This document shows, in pieces, positions 17,884 to 25,451 of a DNA stretch of 64,000 nt. The notes beneath the pieces were generated by a model. That model was not told the DNA's origin. It saw only the letters and a program-made list of their open reading frames with translations, and did no database searches. A program made the position numbers and the translations under genes. Position 1 is the stretch's first letter, and every line of letters starts with the position of its first letter. This DNA is from Bacillota bacterium (GTDB lineage Bacteria > Bacillota_I > Bacilli_A > Izemoplasmatales > UBA1188). The stretch spans positions 228,659 through 292,658 of the forward strand of contig JAEYPN010000030.1 in the NCBI GenBank assembly GCA_023410715.1. The letters run 5' to 3'.

Positions 17884-18597
17884 TTAACCTTTATAAAAAG
17901 ACTTAGGTATAATTTTAAGAATAAATCCTATTATTCTCCATCTCTTTGTAACTACTGCTTCTATTTTTTTCTTCTTTATCGCTTTATATATCTGTTTGCT
18001 TACTTTCTCAACTGGCATTACCCAAAATACGCCTTCGCCTTTTGCCATAGCGGTATCAACTAACCCTGGTTTAATATCAGTAATTGTAATAGACAAATGC
18101 GCTCTTTTAATTTTTCCACGTAGTCCTTCTAAATAATTAGAAATATAAGCTTTACTGGCGTTATAAGCAGGGCATATTGCTGAACCACGTATTCCAGCTA
18201 AAGATGATATTACAACTAAGTGACCAGACTTTCTATTCATAAAATATTGCATAGCACAATTAACTACTGCAGTAACACCACTAACATTAGTATCAATTGT
18301 TTTTTTCTCTAAATCCCATTTTAAATCTTCATTTTCATATCCAATACCAGCACTAACAATGATTAAATCAACATTTCCCATTTCACTAATCAACGAGTTT
18401 AAATCATCAATTGTCTTTTTTGTATCTACAATATCCATTTGTCTAATATATGATTTATTTGGAAGTTCTTCTTTTAGACTCTCTAGTAATTCTATACGTC
18501 TTCCAGTAACACCTATTTCATATTCATCTTTAGACATAATAATCGCTAATTGTTTTCCAATTCCACTAGTCGCACCAATAACAATCCCTTTTTTCAT
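17884..18597 (-). CDS. short-chain dehydrogenase/reductase
   Basis: NAD(P)-dependent oxidoreductase of unknown substrate. 237 residues of Rossmann fold: GATSGIG dinucleotide loop at residues 8-14, TGRR at the end of beta-2 (the arginines favour NADPH), SAGIGYE, catalytic Ser in VISSLAG and the YNASK Tyr-x3-Lys. The sequence around KPGLVDTAM is typical of classical SDRs. A hydrophobic C-terminal segment (IGFILKIIPKSFYKG) may touch the membrane. It follows AAGGAAGG and stands alone. Confidence 0.88.
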   Translation of the reverse strand: MKKGIVIGATSGIGKQLAIIMSKDEYEIGVTGRRIELLESLKEELPNKSYIRQMDIVDTKKTIDDLNSLISEMGNVDLIIVSAGIGYENEDLKWDLEKKTIDTNVSGVTAVVNCAMQYFMNRKSGHLVVISSLAGIRGSAICPAYNASKAYISNYLEGLRGKIKRAHLSITITDIKPGLVDTAMAKGEGVFWVMPVEKVSKQIYKAIKKKKIEAVVTKRWRIIGFILKIIPKSFYKG

Positions 18598-18929
18598 TTT
18601 ATTTTTCCTTCCTTGTTAGTGTTTTTTGCGTGTACCACTAAAATTTAATAAGCAACTTAAAAATTATGATTATTTTAAAAGTTATTACTTAGCATCCTAA
18701 GAAGTCAATTCCACACTACCGCTAAATATTTATCAAAAATAATTTTGTTTCTATTAACTCGTTTTTTATTATCAATAAATAGACAATTATAAATTTTTAG
18801 AAAATAATATTATTCTTTTTAAGAAACTATAACTTTTTTTATTTTTCCTCTATACCGATTAAATTTTAAAACATCCCACTTCTCATCTATATGCTTAACA
18901 CCATCAAAGATATCTTTTCTACTATATTT
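18598..18929. other. intergenic region with an in-frame extension of the HD gene
   Basis: AT-rich. The reading frame of the upstream HD-domain gene continues after its TAA for 36 more codons (18929 to the TAA at 18821-18819) with protein-like content including HIDEKWDVLKFNRYRGK. There is no start of its own. It may be the tail of a lost gene. Nothing else is seen. Confidence 0.4.
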
Positions 18930-19544
18930 TTATTTTAATGTATCGTATATATTTTTTGTATACTCTTTAAATGCCGTTGGATTCTTTAATAATGTTCTAA
19001 TATCATATAGCATTTTTCGCGTGTATTTTGTATCTAACCATACTTTTAAATATCCATTTTCACCATATTTCTCTTCTATATGTTTATAGATATCCGAATA
19101 TATACTTTCAAATGACTCAGAGTTTTTAGCTCGGAATAAAATAGTTCTTTTAATAATTGTTTCCATAGTATCTGAACGATCAGCTTCTGCAACTATTTTG
19201 CCATAAATTGTTCTTGGTGAATTTTTTGAACTTGCTCTATGATCCTCCACAGCCTCTTTCATATTTACTAATTCTTCTAATGTAAATAAGTTTTTAATAA
19301 AGTTGTCTTCTAAAAGCATTTGTCCGCTTATAATATGATGTCTTTCTCTTTCAACAATAAGTCCTAAATCATGAAATGCAGCAATCGTATATACCATATT
19401 TAAATTTACATCATAGTCCTTAGCAATCTCTAGAGATTTATCAATAACATCATGAACATGACTTCCGCTATGTGCTAAATCTAACAATTTATATTTTGGT
19501 AAAATATTTAACTCTATGTATTCTTTTAGTTCATTATTAATCAT
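18930..19544 (-). CDS. HD-domain phosphohydrolase
   Basis: Metal-dependent phosphohydrolase of the HD superfamily, substrate unknown. 204 residues. Metal ligands appear as HSGSHVHDV, AAFHDLGL, the EDHRAS segment and EADRSD. The C-terminal part (HIEEKYGENGYLKVW) is typical of small HD proteins of Firmicutes and Mollicutes. ATG follows AGGAGCG. No neighbour suggests its role. The frame continues past the stop, as noted for the next interval. Confidence 0.8.
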   Translation of the reverse strand: MINNELKEYIELNILPKYKLLDLAHSGSHVHDVIDKSLEIAKDYDVNLNMVYTIAAFHDLGLIVERERHHIISGQMLLEDNFIKNLFTLEELVNMKEAVEDHRASSKNSPRTIYGKIVAEADRSDTMETIIKRTILFRAKNSESFESIYSDIYKHIEEKYGENGYLKVWLDTKYTRKMLYDIRTLLKNPTAFKEYTKNIYDTLK

Positions 19545-19832
19545 TTTTTCGCTCCTGTTTCATTAATCATATTATATATTTAAAGTATTAAAATTAGTAA
19601 TTTGTGTCTCTATTAACTTCCTATTATTAATATTAAGCCAAAAAGTCTAATATAAAATTTTATCTGACTATTGCTTATTATTTGTGTTGGATGGGCAATT
19701 TTGATACAATGCGTACAGTTGCCTATAGTTAATTTTATATACATTTTTGGTAAGCAAAGCCGTTAAGGAAGCTAAATACTCCCCCATCAAGCATTGTATA
19801 AGTTAATCGAGACAAAAAGTAATTTATCTAAA

Positions 19833-20330
19833 TCATATACTAATGGAATAAAGGACCTCTACAGTGTCCAAAGCATGCTTTAATATTCCAGTCAAAACAA
19901 AACCTTTCGCCTCATAAAAAGCTCTAGCGCGGACGTTATCTTTAAGCACCCATAAAACCACCTCGGAGTATCCTGCCGCCTTTATATCCTTTAAAACATG
20001 ATCGATCATCATGCTTCCATAACCTTTATGCCAGTTTTCTGGCAAACTATGAATGCAAATAAGTTCTGCTTTGTCAGTAAATTCTTTATCCCGCGCCTTG
20101 TCCCAATACGCGATGCAGTGTGGTTTGCCATTAACCGAAAGAATATACCCATTTCCTTTATTTTCAGTCAAAAGTCGCTTATACATCTCGATTGCTTTAT
20201 CAATGTTAGTATATTTAACCAACGTTTCCTCGTCAAGAATCCCAGCAAATGCGGCTTTCCAACTTTCAGTTTGTATATATGCCAAGGTGTTTTCATCACC
20301 ATGTAGAACTTTTCGAATACTCACTCCCAT
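19833..20330 (-). CDS. GNAT-family N-acetyltransferase
   Basis: Acetyl-CoA-dependent acetyltransferase, acceptor unknown. 165 residues in one GNAT fold: RKVLHGDENTLAYIQTESWKA at the start, acetyl-CoA loop around ENWHKGYGSMMIDHVL, and the C-terminal LWVLKDNVRARAFYEAKGF that marks this family. The gene is visibly richer in G and C (many GCC, CTC and GCG triplets) than its neighbours, a sign of recent transfer. It has its own promoter 77 bases upstream and lies between decayed stretches. Confidence 0.88.
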   Translation of the reverse strand: MGVSIRKVLHGDENTLAYIQTESWKAAFAGILDEETLVKYTNIDKAIEMYKRLLTENKGNGYILSVNGKPHCIAYWDKARDKEFTDKAELICIHSLPENWHKGYGSMMIDHVLKDIKAAGYSEVVLWVLKDNVRARAFYEAKGFVLTGILKHALDTVEVLYSISI

Positions 20331-20406
20331 ATCTATTTAAGCCTCCGTTAAATTAGAATTTATTGCACCCATATTAAATTTAGAATCATTAACATAAAAC
20401 AAATAA

Positions 20407-20435
20407 ATTATAGCATAAAATATTGAATTTTTCAA
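20407..20435 (-). promoter_or_regulatory. promoter of the GNAT gene
   Basis: Minus-strand TTGAAA (20435-20430), 17-base spacer, TATAAT (20412-20407). Confidence 0.65.
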
Positions 20436-20518
20436 AATTAAACCAAAACAAAAGGCCCTTTTTGCTTTAGCTTACTTTACTATTTTACTTCTTCTTTTTA
20501 CAATTTTTTTAAAATTAA

Positions 20519-20547
20519 AAAAATGACACAAGTAATTGTATCATTTT
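20519..20547 (-). terminator. terminator after the 322-aa gene
   Basis: AAATGACACAA / TTGTATCATTT stem (one mismatch), then TTTTTTTAATTTT on the minus strand. Confidence 0.6.
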
Positions 20548-20566
20548 AGTATATGCAATATGTGTG

Positions 20567-20589
20567 AAAACACATAAAATGATACAAAA
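20567..20589 (+). repeat. left copy of 23-bp direct repeat
   Basis: AAAACACATAAAATGATACA plus AAA; identical to 21879-21901. The two copies flank the 322-aa gene. Confidence 0.9.
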
Positions 20590-20601
20590 ACAAGCCTATT
20601 A

Positions 20602-20612
20602 TGGGATTCGAA
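20602..20612. repeat. left arm of 11-bp inverted repeat
   Basis: TGGGATTCGAA, the exact reverse complement of 21834-21844. It resembles a tRNA T-arm. Confidence 0.7.
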
Positions 20613-20744
20613 TGCTTAATTAACCTCATCAATATGAATTAACATTTGATCATTCTTTTGTAATAATTCTAGTGCTTTTTCAATATTAACACCCACCCTA
20701 ATTAAGCAACTAAGATTCTTCCTTTGTAATTTTTACACACTTTC

Positions 20745-21713
20745 CTAATACTTGTGAGACTCGTTTAAATATTCAAGTTTTATTAACTCTGTTTTGCAAT
20801 AGTTATAGTCATCTATAATCTTCTCTGGTGTTTCATCCAAAACTGCTTTTTCTAAATATCCAAAATCAATATGATTATGACACATTAAATATCTACAATA
20901 ACCATCTTCATCTAATTCAATTTTTCTATAAAATACATATTCAGAAGATAATTCTAAAAAACAACAAACATCTATATTTCCTTCAAATTCTTTATTATTA
21001 TCAAAAGAGTTGATTCCATACATTCTTTTACCATCAATATTTTCATAATAATTTATATATCTATATGGTTCTAAATCAGGACATTTATTAAGATCTACAT
21101 ATACTAAATCACCAGCCTTGAATATATCAGGATATTTTATTTCCTCAATTTGCAGGCCAATTTTTTCTATATCAACTGCATTTAAATAACTATATATTTT
21201 CTTTATTTGTCTCTTATTATTTAATACACAAACAAAAGGTTGATCCCTATTATCTATTTCTCTACTATTTAATCGTTGCGAAATTTTTCTTTTGGCAATT
21301 TCAATACTCGAATAATCATTGTTATTTTTATCAATAAACTTTTTATAATGCTTAAAAAAATTATTAATGGTGATAAAAGCTGATTCAAAATCAGGAACCA
21401 AATATCTTTCACTTGTGTTTCTATTCATGATTACTTCATATATATAACCTTCCTCAGGAGTTGTTAATAATTTATATTGTTTTTTCTCTAAATTAACTAC
21501 TTTAGTTATATATTTTTTTATTTTATCATCTGTTATATTTTTCTTAATTTCTAATAACAAAGAAATCATGCTCTCTAATGATTGTGAAAACTCCATTACA
21601 ATTCGAACTAAATCAATTTCTGAAAATATATATTTTTGTTCCTTAGCCGCCATTTTAACAGTCTTTGATGGTATTAATGAAATTATTTTATTTTCTAATT
21701 TAATATTATTCAT
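20745..21713 (-). CDS. 322-aa accessory protein of unknown function
   Basis: Not recognised. 322 residues, no signal or membrane segment. An N-terminal helical part (about 20-130, including SQSLESMISLLLEIKKNI) precedes a mixed region; the C-terminal half is rich in Tyr, Asp and Cys (for example VYVDLNKCPDLEPYRYINYY and DVCCFLELSSEYVFYRK) and looks like a compact alpha/beta domain. An extended -10 box (TGATATAAT, 21768-21760) and a modest GGTAG site precede it, and a terminator follows. The gene is enclosed by 11-bp inverted and 23-bp direct repeats beside tRNA-Gln, so it is probably an acquired single-gene cassette. Confidence 0.75.
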   Translation of the reverse strand: MNNIKLENKIISLIPSKTVKMAAKEQKYIFSEIDLVRIVMEFSQSLESMISLLLEIKKNITDDKIKKYITKVVNLEKKQYKLLTTPEEGYIYEVIMNRNTSERYLVPDFESAFITINNFFKHYKKFIDKNNNDYSSIEIAKRKISQRLNSREIDNRDQPFVCVLNNKRQIKKIYSYLNAVDIEKIGLQIEEIKYPDIFKAGDLVYVDLNKCPDLEPYRYINYYENIDGKRMYGINSFDNNKEFEGNIDVCCFLELSSEYVFYRKIELDEDGYCRYLMCHNHIDFGYLEKAVLDETPEKIIDDYNYCKTELIKLEYLNESHKY

Positions 21714-21833
21714 TTTCGTTCTACCTTTCTATATATTAATAAACAGGAATTACTGTATAATTATATCAGATTATCAACAAATAATAAATTTGTATCAAAG
21801 TTTTAGTTCTCAAATATATATGTTTTTCCAATT

Positions 21834-21844
21834 TTCGAATCCCA
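21834..21844. repeat. right arm of 11-bp inverted repeat
   Basis: TTCGAATCCCA, exact reverse complement of 20602-20612. Confidence 0.7.
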
Positions 21845-21878
21845 CTTATTAGCTAATTTTACTTTCTACACTATCTAT

Positions 21879-21901
21879 AAAACACATAAAATGATACAAA
21901 A
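21879..21901 (+). repeat. right copy of 23-bp direct repeat
   Basis: Identical over 23 bases to 20567-20589; bases outside both ends differ. Confidence 0.9.
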
Positions 21902-21986
21902 TTAATATAGTTTATTATAAACAAATCATATATAAACAAATCAATTCAAGCTAAATTGAGTATAAATTAGGCCTAAAAATGAAAAA

Positions 21987-22020
21987 AGACTGATATTTTT
22001 GTATCAGTCTCTACTTTTTT
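21987..22020 (-). terminator. terminator after tRNA-Gln
   Basis: AGACTGATA-N6-TATCAGTCT perfect stem, TTTTTTC on the minus strand; also T-rich on the plus strand. Confidence 0.85.
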
Positions 22021-22024
22021 TAAA

Positions 22025-22099
22025 TGGCAGATCCAGCTGGATTCGAACCAACGGTGAGAGGGTCAGAGCCTCTTGCCTTAACCTCTTGGCAATGGATCT
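22025..22099 (-). tRNA. tRNA-Gln(CUG), CCA encoded
   Basis: Folds as a full cloverleaf: acceptor AGATCCA/TGGATCT with discriminator G73, D-arm GCC...GGC, anticodon stem AGAGG/CCTCT with loop CTCTGAC (anticodon CUG), T-arm GTTGG-TTCGAAT-CCAGC. The 3' CCA is in the DNA, unlike the tRNA-Leu at 44968. It ends ten bases from the PHP gene on the same strand and is followed by its own terminator. Confidence 0.92.
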
Positions 22100-22109
22100 A
22101 TGAAGAGAG

Positions 22110-22910
22110 TTATAAATTCTCTTTTAAATTAATAATATTTTTAAGCTTAAGAATTTTTGCAAACTCAATAGCTTTATCAAGGGCAGTGTCATATAAGCAA
22201 TCAACTGCATGTGCATCAGATGAAATAATGTAACGAACATTATATTCTTTCGCTATATTAAAAAAGTGAAAATCTGGATAAACATAATTTTCATATGTAG
22301 CACCAATACTTTTTTTTCTTCTTATTCCATTCGCGTTAATCTCTAGCATTATATCATATTCTTCAACACACTCAAGCAATTTTTTTATAAGACTATCAAT
22401 TTCTTTTGTGTACTCTTTATTATTCATTAAGAATAAATCAGGATGGGCAAGAATTGTATATCTTCTTGTCTTTATTGCTTCAATAACAGTGTCAATATAA
22501 ATTTCAAACTCATGATATTCTTTAATATCAAATACACTTCGTGACTTTCCTTTAAGTGAATCATCGACGATATAATGTTGACCAAGAATAATATACTCCA
22601 AATCATTAAATTTTTCAACATAATTTTTTTCTCTTATATCATATTCAATTTCAATACCCTTAAATAGGGTAATTTGATCTTTATATTTTTCTTTTAATTC
22701 ATCAAAACGTGAACTATAGATTTGATAGTCTTTATCTTTCATTCTAAAAGGGTCGTTTAATTTATCGTTTGGGGCATGATCAGAAAAGCCTAAAACTTTA
22801 AAACCTAATTCAATAGCTTTTTTGACATATTCCTCCATTTCACCGGTCGCGTGATTGCACAGTGGGGTATGTGTATGTAAGTTTCCCCAAATTAAAGTAC
22901 TAGATGGCAT
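22110..22910 (-). CDS. PHP-domain phosphatase, histidinol-phosphatase (HisK/HisJ) family
   Basis: Metal-dependent phosphoesterase; the family contains histidinol-phosphate phosphatases. 266 residues: NLHTHTPLCNH (first metal HxH), GFSDHAP, ILAHPDLFL, EINANGIRR and SSDAHAVD, the full set of PHP metal ligands. No other his gene is near; the gene overlaps nadB by 19 bases and looks like the third gene of a nad operon in the place nadC usually holds. So a substrate other than histidinol phosphate is possible. Confidence 0.82.
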   Translation of the reverse strand: MPSSTLIWGNLHTHTPLCNHATGEMEEYVKKAIELGFKVLGFSDHAPNDKLNDPFRMKDKDYQIYSSRFDELKEKYKDQITLFKGIEIEYDIREKNYVEKFNDLEYIILGQHYIVDDSLKGKSRSVFDIKEYHEFEIYIDTVIEAIKTRRYTILAHPDLFLMNNKEYTKEIDSLIKKLLECVEEYDIMLEINANGIRRKKSIGATYENYVYPDFHFFNIAKEYNVRYIISSDAHAVDCLYDTALDKAIEFAKILKLKNIINLKENL

Positions 22911-24391
22911 CCAATATTTTCCTTCCTATTTATGGCAGCTTTGGTAATTTCTAAAGCACATAACACCATATTTAACGTTTCATAATAATATTTTGTCGCA
23001 TTAGGATATTTTAATAAGCTTTTTTTGATATCTTCAAGTTCCTCGACTGCTTTAATTAGATTTTTTGAAATACGGACAATTCCCACATATTCATCCATAA
23101 TTCTTTCAATTTTTTTTCTAATTGGCCGGTAATTATAATCATAATCATTTTGATTTATTGAAACTTTAGTTTCATCAAGTAAAATATTATCTAATGTATT
23201 ATTGATATTTTCAGATACACGTGCACCAAAAACTAAGCATTCAAGTAAAGAATTACTAGCTAAACGATTGGCGCCATGAACTCCTGTCCTTGCACATTCC
23301 CCAACTGCATATAAATTAGCAATTTTTGTTTCACCATTTAAATTTGTTTTAATACCACCACATAGGAAATGCTCGACTGGGGCAACAGGAATCAAATCTT
23401 CGCCAAGTTTTATATTGTTTTCTAAAAGTTTCTCATTAATCTTTGGAAATCTCTTAGCCAAATAAGTTTTATCTAAATGTCTTGTATCTAGGAAGACATG
23501 ATCACTCCAAGTGTCATACATTTCCCTATATATTGACTGTGATACAATATCACGTGGAGCTAGTTCTAATTGCGGTGAATATTTAACCATAAAGCGTTCG
23601 TTTAAGGTATTTAGCAAATATGCACCTTCGCCTCTTAAAGCTTCCGTAATCAAAAAGCGGTGTGATTCATGGTCATTTTCTAAGAATAAAGCAGTTGGAT
23701 GAAACTGAACAAACTCCATATCTTGAATCTCTAAATTAGCTCTGACAGCTAAACCAATTCCATCAGCTGTAGCAGTAATATCATTAGTTGAAGCACCATA
23801 TACTTGACCAATGCCCCCAGTTGCAATAACTACGGCTCTTGCAAAAAGAGGATAAGCTTTTTTACCTTTTGGTAAAACAATAACGCCAATAACTTTATTA
23901 TCTTTGATAACTAAATCTGTGGCCATGGTATGTTCAAGTAGTTGAATGTTTTTTCTTTCTTTTAAAACGCTAATTAAAGGCATGGTTGTAAAATATCCAC
24001 TTTGATCTCCACCAGCATGTAAAATTCTATTAGTTGAGTGGCCTCCTTCTTTAGTTTTAAGGAGTTCACCTTTATCATTATTATCAAAATTAACTCCGAG
24101 GTTTTGAACATTTTTAATGTTTTTGTTAGCTTCTCTAATCAAAACATTAACGGCTTCTACATCATTTAAAAAGCTTCCAGCCTTTAACGTATCATTAATA
24201 TGGGCTTTAAGTCTTTCCTCATCATCTGTAAGTTCACAAGCAATTCCCCCTTGTGCTAGAACACTATTAGAATTACTAAATGTACTTTTAGAAATAACTG
24301 TAACATCATACTTTTTGTCAATATTTAATGCTGTATATACCCCAGCTAAACCTGGTCCAATAATTACAATATCGGTAAATTCTTTAATCAT
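22892..24391 (-). CDS. nadB: L-aspartate oxidase NadB
   Basis: Flavoprotein that oxidises aspartate to iminoaspartate for quinolinate synthesis. 499 residues: FAD loop IIGPGLAGVYTA, SVLAQGGIAC, the EGGHSTNRILHAGGD active-site region, MEFVQFHPTALF, ALRGEGAYL, DTRHLDKTY, and the FAD-binding GECARTGVHGANRLASNSL. Under anaerobic conditions such enzymes use fumarate. Overlaps nadA by four bases (ATGA). Confidence 0.95.
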   Translation of the reverse strand: MIKEFTDIVIIGPGLAGVYTALNIDKKYDVTVISKSTFSNSNSVLAQGGIACELTDDEERLKAHINDTLKAGSFLNDVEAVNVLIREANKNIKNVQNLGVNFDNNDKGELLKTKEGGHSTNRILHAGGDQSGYFTTMPLISVLKERKNIQLLEHTMATDLVIKDNKVIGVIVLPKGKKAYPLFARAVVIATGGIGQVYGASTNDITATADGIGLAVRANLEIQDMEFVQFHPTALFLENDHESHRFLITEALRGEGAYLLNTLNERFMVKYSPQLELAPRDIVSQSIYREMYDTWSDHVFLDTRHLDKTYLAKRFPKINEKLLENNIKLGEDLIPVAPVEHFLCGGIKTNLNGETKIANLYAVGECARTGVHGANRLASNSLLECLVFGARVSENINNTLDNILLDETKVSINQNDYDYNYRPIRKKIERIMDEYVGIVRISKNLIKAVEELEDIKKSLLKYPNATKYYYETLNMVLCALEITKAAINRKENIGCHLVL

Positions 24392-25287
24392 GATAACTCT
24401 AGCATCCTTTCAATGGCTCTAGCTGCCTTTTTTCTTATTTCTTCATCAAGATTAATTTCATTGATTTCTTGGTCAAGAGTATTATAGACATCCTCTAAAG
24501 TTGTTTTTTTCATATCTGGACAAACTAGTCTGTCACTTAATATATAAAACTTCTTATTTGGATAATCCTTTTTCATTTGATATAAAACGCCTTTTTCAGT
24601 ACCAATGATATATTCTTCACCATCATCATGGGCTAAAAAATCAAACATACCTTTTGTTGAAGATACATGATCAGCTCTTTCAAGTATATCAAGTTGGGCT
24701 TCGGGATGAACGATGACTTTAGCGTTAGGATGAAGAGCTTTTTTTATTTCTAAATCTCTAATTGATAATTCATCATGAATCTTACAATAACCTGGCCATA
24801 CCTTTAAATCTAAATCATATTTAGTCCGTAAATAGTTTCCTAAATTTTTATCAGGGATGTATAATATCTTTTTATCTTTAAAATTATTAACAATTTTTTC
24901 TGCATTGGCAGATGTTACACAAACATCAGATATAGCCTTCACACTGGCATAACTATTAATATAACATACGACAAAGCGTGGGTCCTTTTCTAAGTATTCC
25001 TTTAAAGCCACCTCATCAACCATTTTTGCCATCGTACATCCAGCTTTACCGTTTGCAAGTAAGACTTTTTTTTCTGGCGATAAAATCTTTGCGGTTTCAG
25101 CCATAAAGTTTACTCCACAAAATAAAATTATGTCAGCATCATTTTTTTGAGCTCGTCTACTTAATTCTAATGAGTCTCCAACAAAATCGGCAATTTCTTG
25201 AATTTCATCTCTTTGATAGTAATGAGCAAGAATTATTGCATTCTTCTTTTTCTTTAGTTCTATTATTTTCTCTTTTATATTTTCCAT
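24388..25287 (-). CDS. nadA: quinolinate synthase NadA
   Basis: Condenses iminoaspartate with DHAP to quinolinate using a [4Fe-4S] cluster. 299 residues: AHYYQRDEIQEIADFVGDSL, cluster cysteines in FCGVNFMAETAKIL, VCVTSANAEKI and LVCPDMKKTTLEDV. It is the first gene of nadA-nadB-PHP. nadC, the next enzyme, is not in the window. The upstream region has an extended -10 box and an inverted repeat that may be a repressor site. Confidence 0.95.
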   Translation of the reverse strand: MENIKEKIIELKKKKNAIILAHYYQRDEIQEIADFVGDSLELSRRAQKNDADIILFCGVNFMAETAKILSPEKKVLLANGKAGCTMAKMVDEVALKEYLEKDPRFVVCYINSYASVKAISDVCVTSANAEKIVNNFKDKKILYIPDKNLGNYLRTKYDLDLKVWPGYCKIHDELSIRDLEIKKALHPNAKVIVHPEAQLDILERADHVSSTKGMFDFLAHDDGEEYIIGTEKGVLYQMKKDYPNKKFYILSDRLVCPDMKKTTLEDVYNTLDQEINEINLDEEIRKKAARAIERMLELS

Positions 25288-25330
25288 TAATATAATCTCC
25301 TAAGGTTAATTACTCCTATAATTGCTTAAT

Positions 25331-25356
25331 ATTATATCACGAATAAAGTTGATTCG
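25331..25356 (-). promoter_or_regulatory. nadA promoter with candidate operator
   Basis: Minus-strand TGATATAAT (extended -10, TATAAT at 25336-25331). An inverted repeat CGAAT-N7-ATTCG (25340-25356) covers the spacer up to the -35 region and could bind a NAD-responsive repressor. That role is inferred from position only. Confidence 0.4.
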
Positions 25357-25415
25357 TTTAGAAAATTCTTGTTTTGGCAATTGTTTTAAAGTATCTTTTT
25401 ATTTTTTTTCAGTTA

Positions 25416-25424
25416 TGATATAAT
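25416..25424 (+). promoter_or_regulatory. rarA extended -10 promoter
   Basis: TGATATAAT on the plus strand, 28 bases before the rarA ATG; no good -35 is seen. Confidence 0.45.
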
Positions 25425-25451
25425 GATTTAAGTAAAAAAGAGGTGAAGTAT

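Larger units (their letters stand above)
20331..20744. other. intergenic region carrying cassette boundary repeats
   Basis: Contains the GNAT promoter, a terminator at 20519-20547, one copy of a 23-bp direct repeat (20567-20589) and one arm of an 11-bp inverted repeat (20602-20612). On the minus strand a 26-codon open stretch beginning at a GTG near 20700 reads NIEKALELLQKND and MLIHIDEVN; it has no convincing ribosome site and may be a fragment. Confidence 0.55.
21714..22024. other. intergenic region with right cassette boundary
   Basis: Holds the extended -10 promoter of the 322-aa gene, the right inverted-repeat arm (21834-21844), the right direct repeat (21879-21901) and the tRNA-Gln terminator. 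No gene seen. Confidence 0.55.

Noticed and set aside
22024..22233. 69-codon plus-strand ORF reading ADPAGFEPTVRGSE
   Set aside because: It is the antisense of tRNA-Gln, the well-known false protein produced by tRNA genes.
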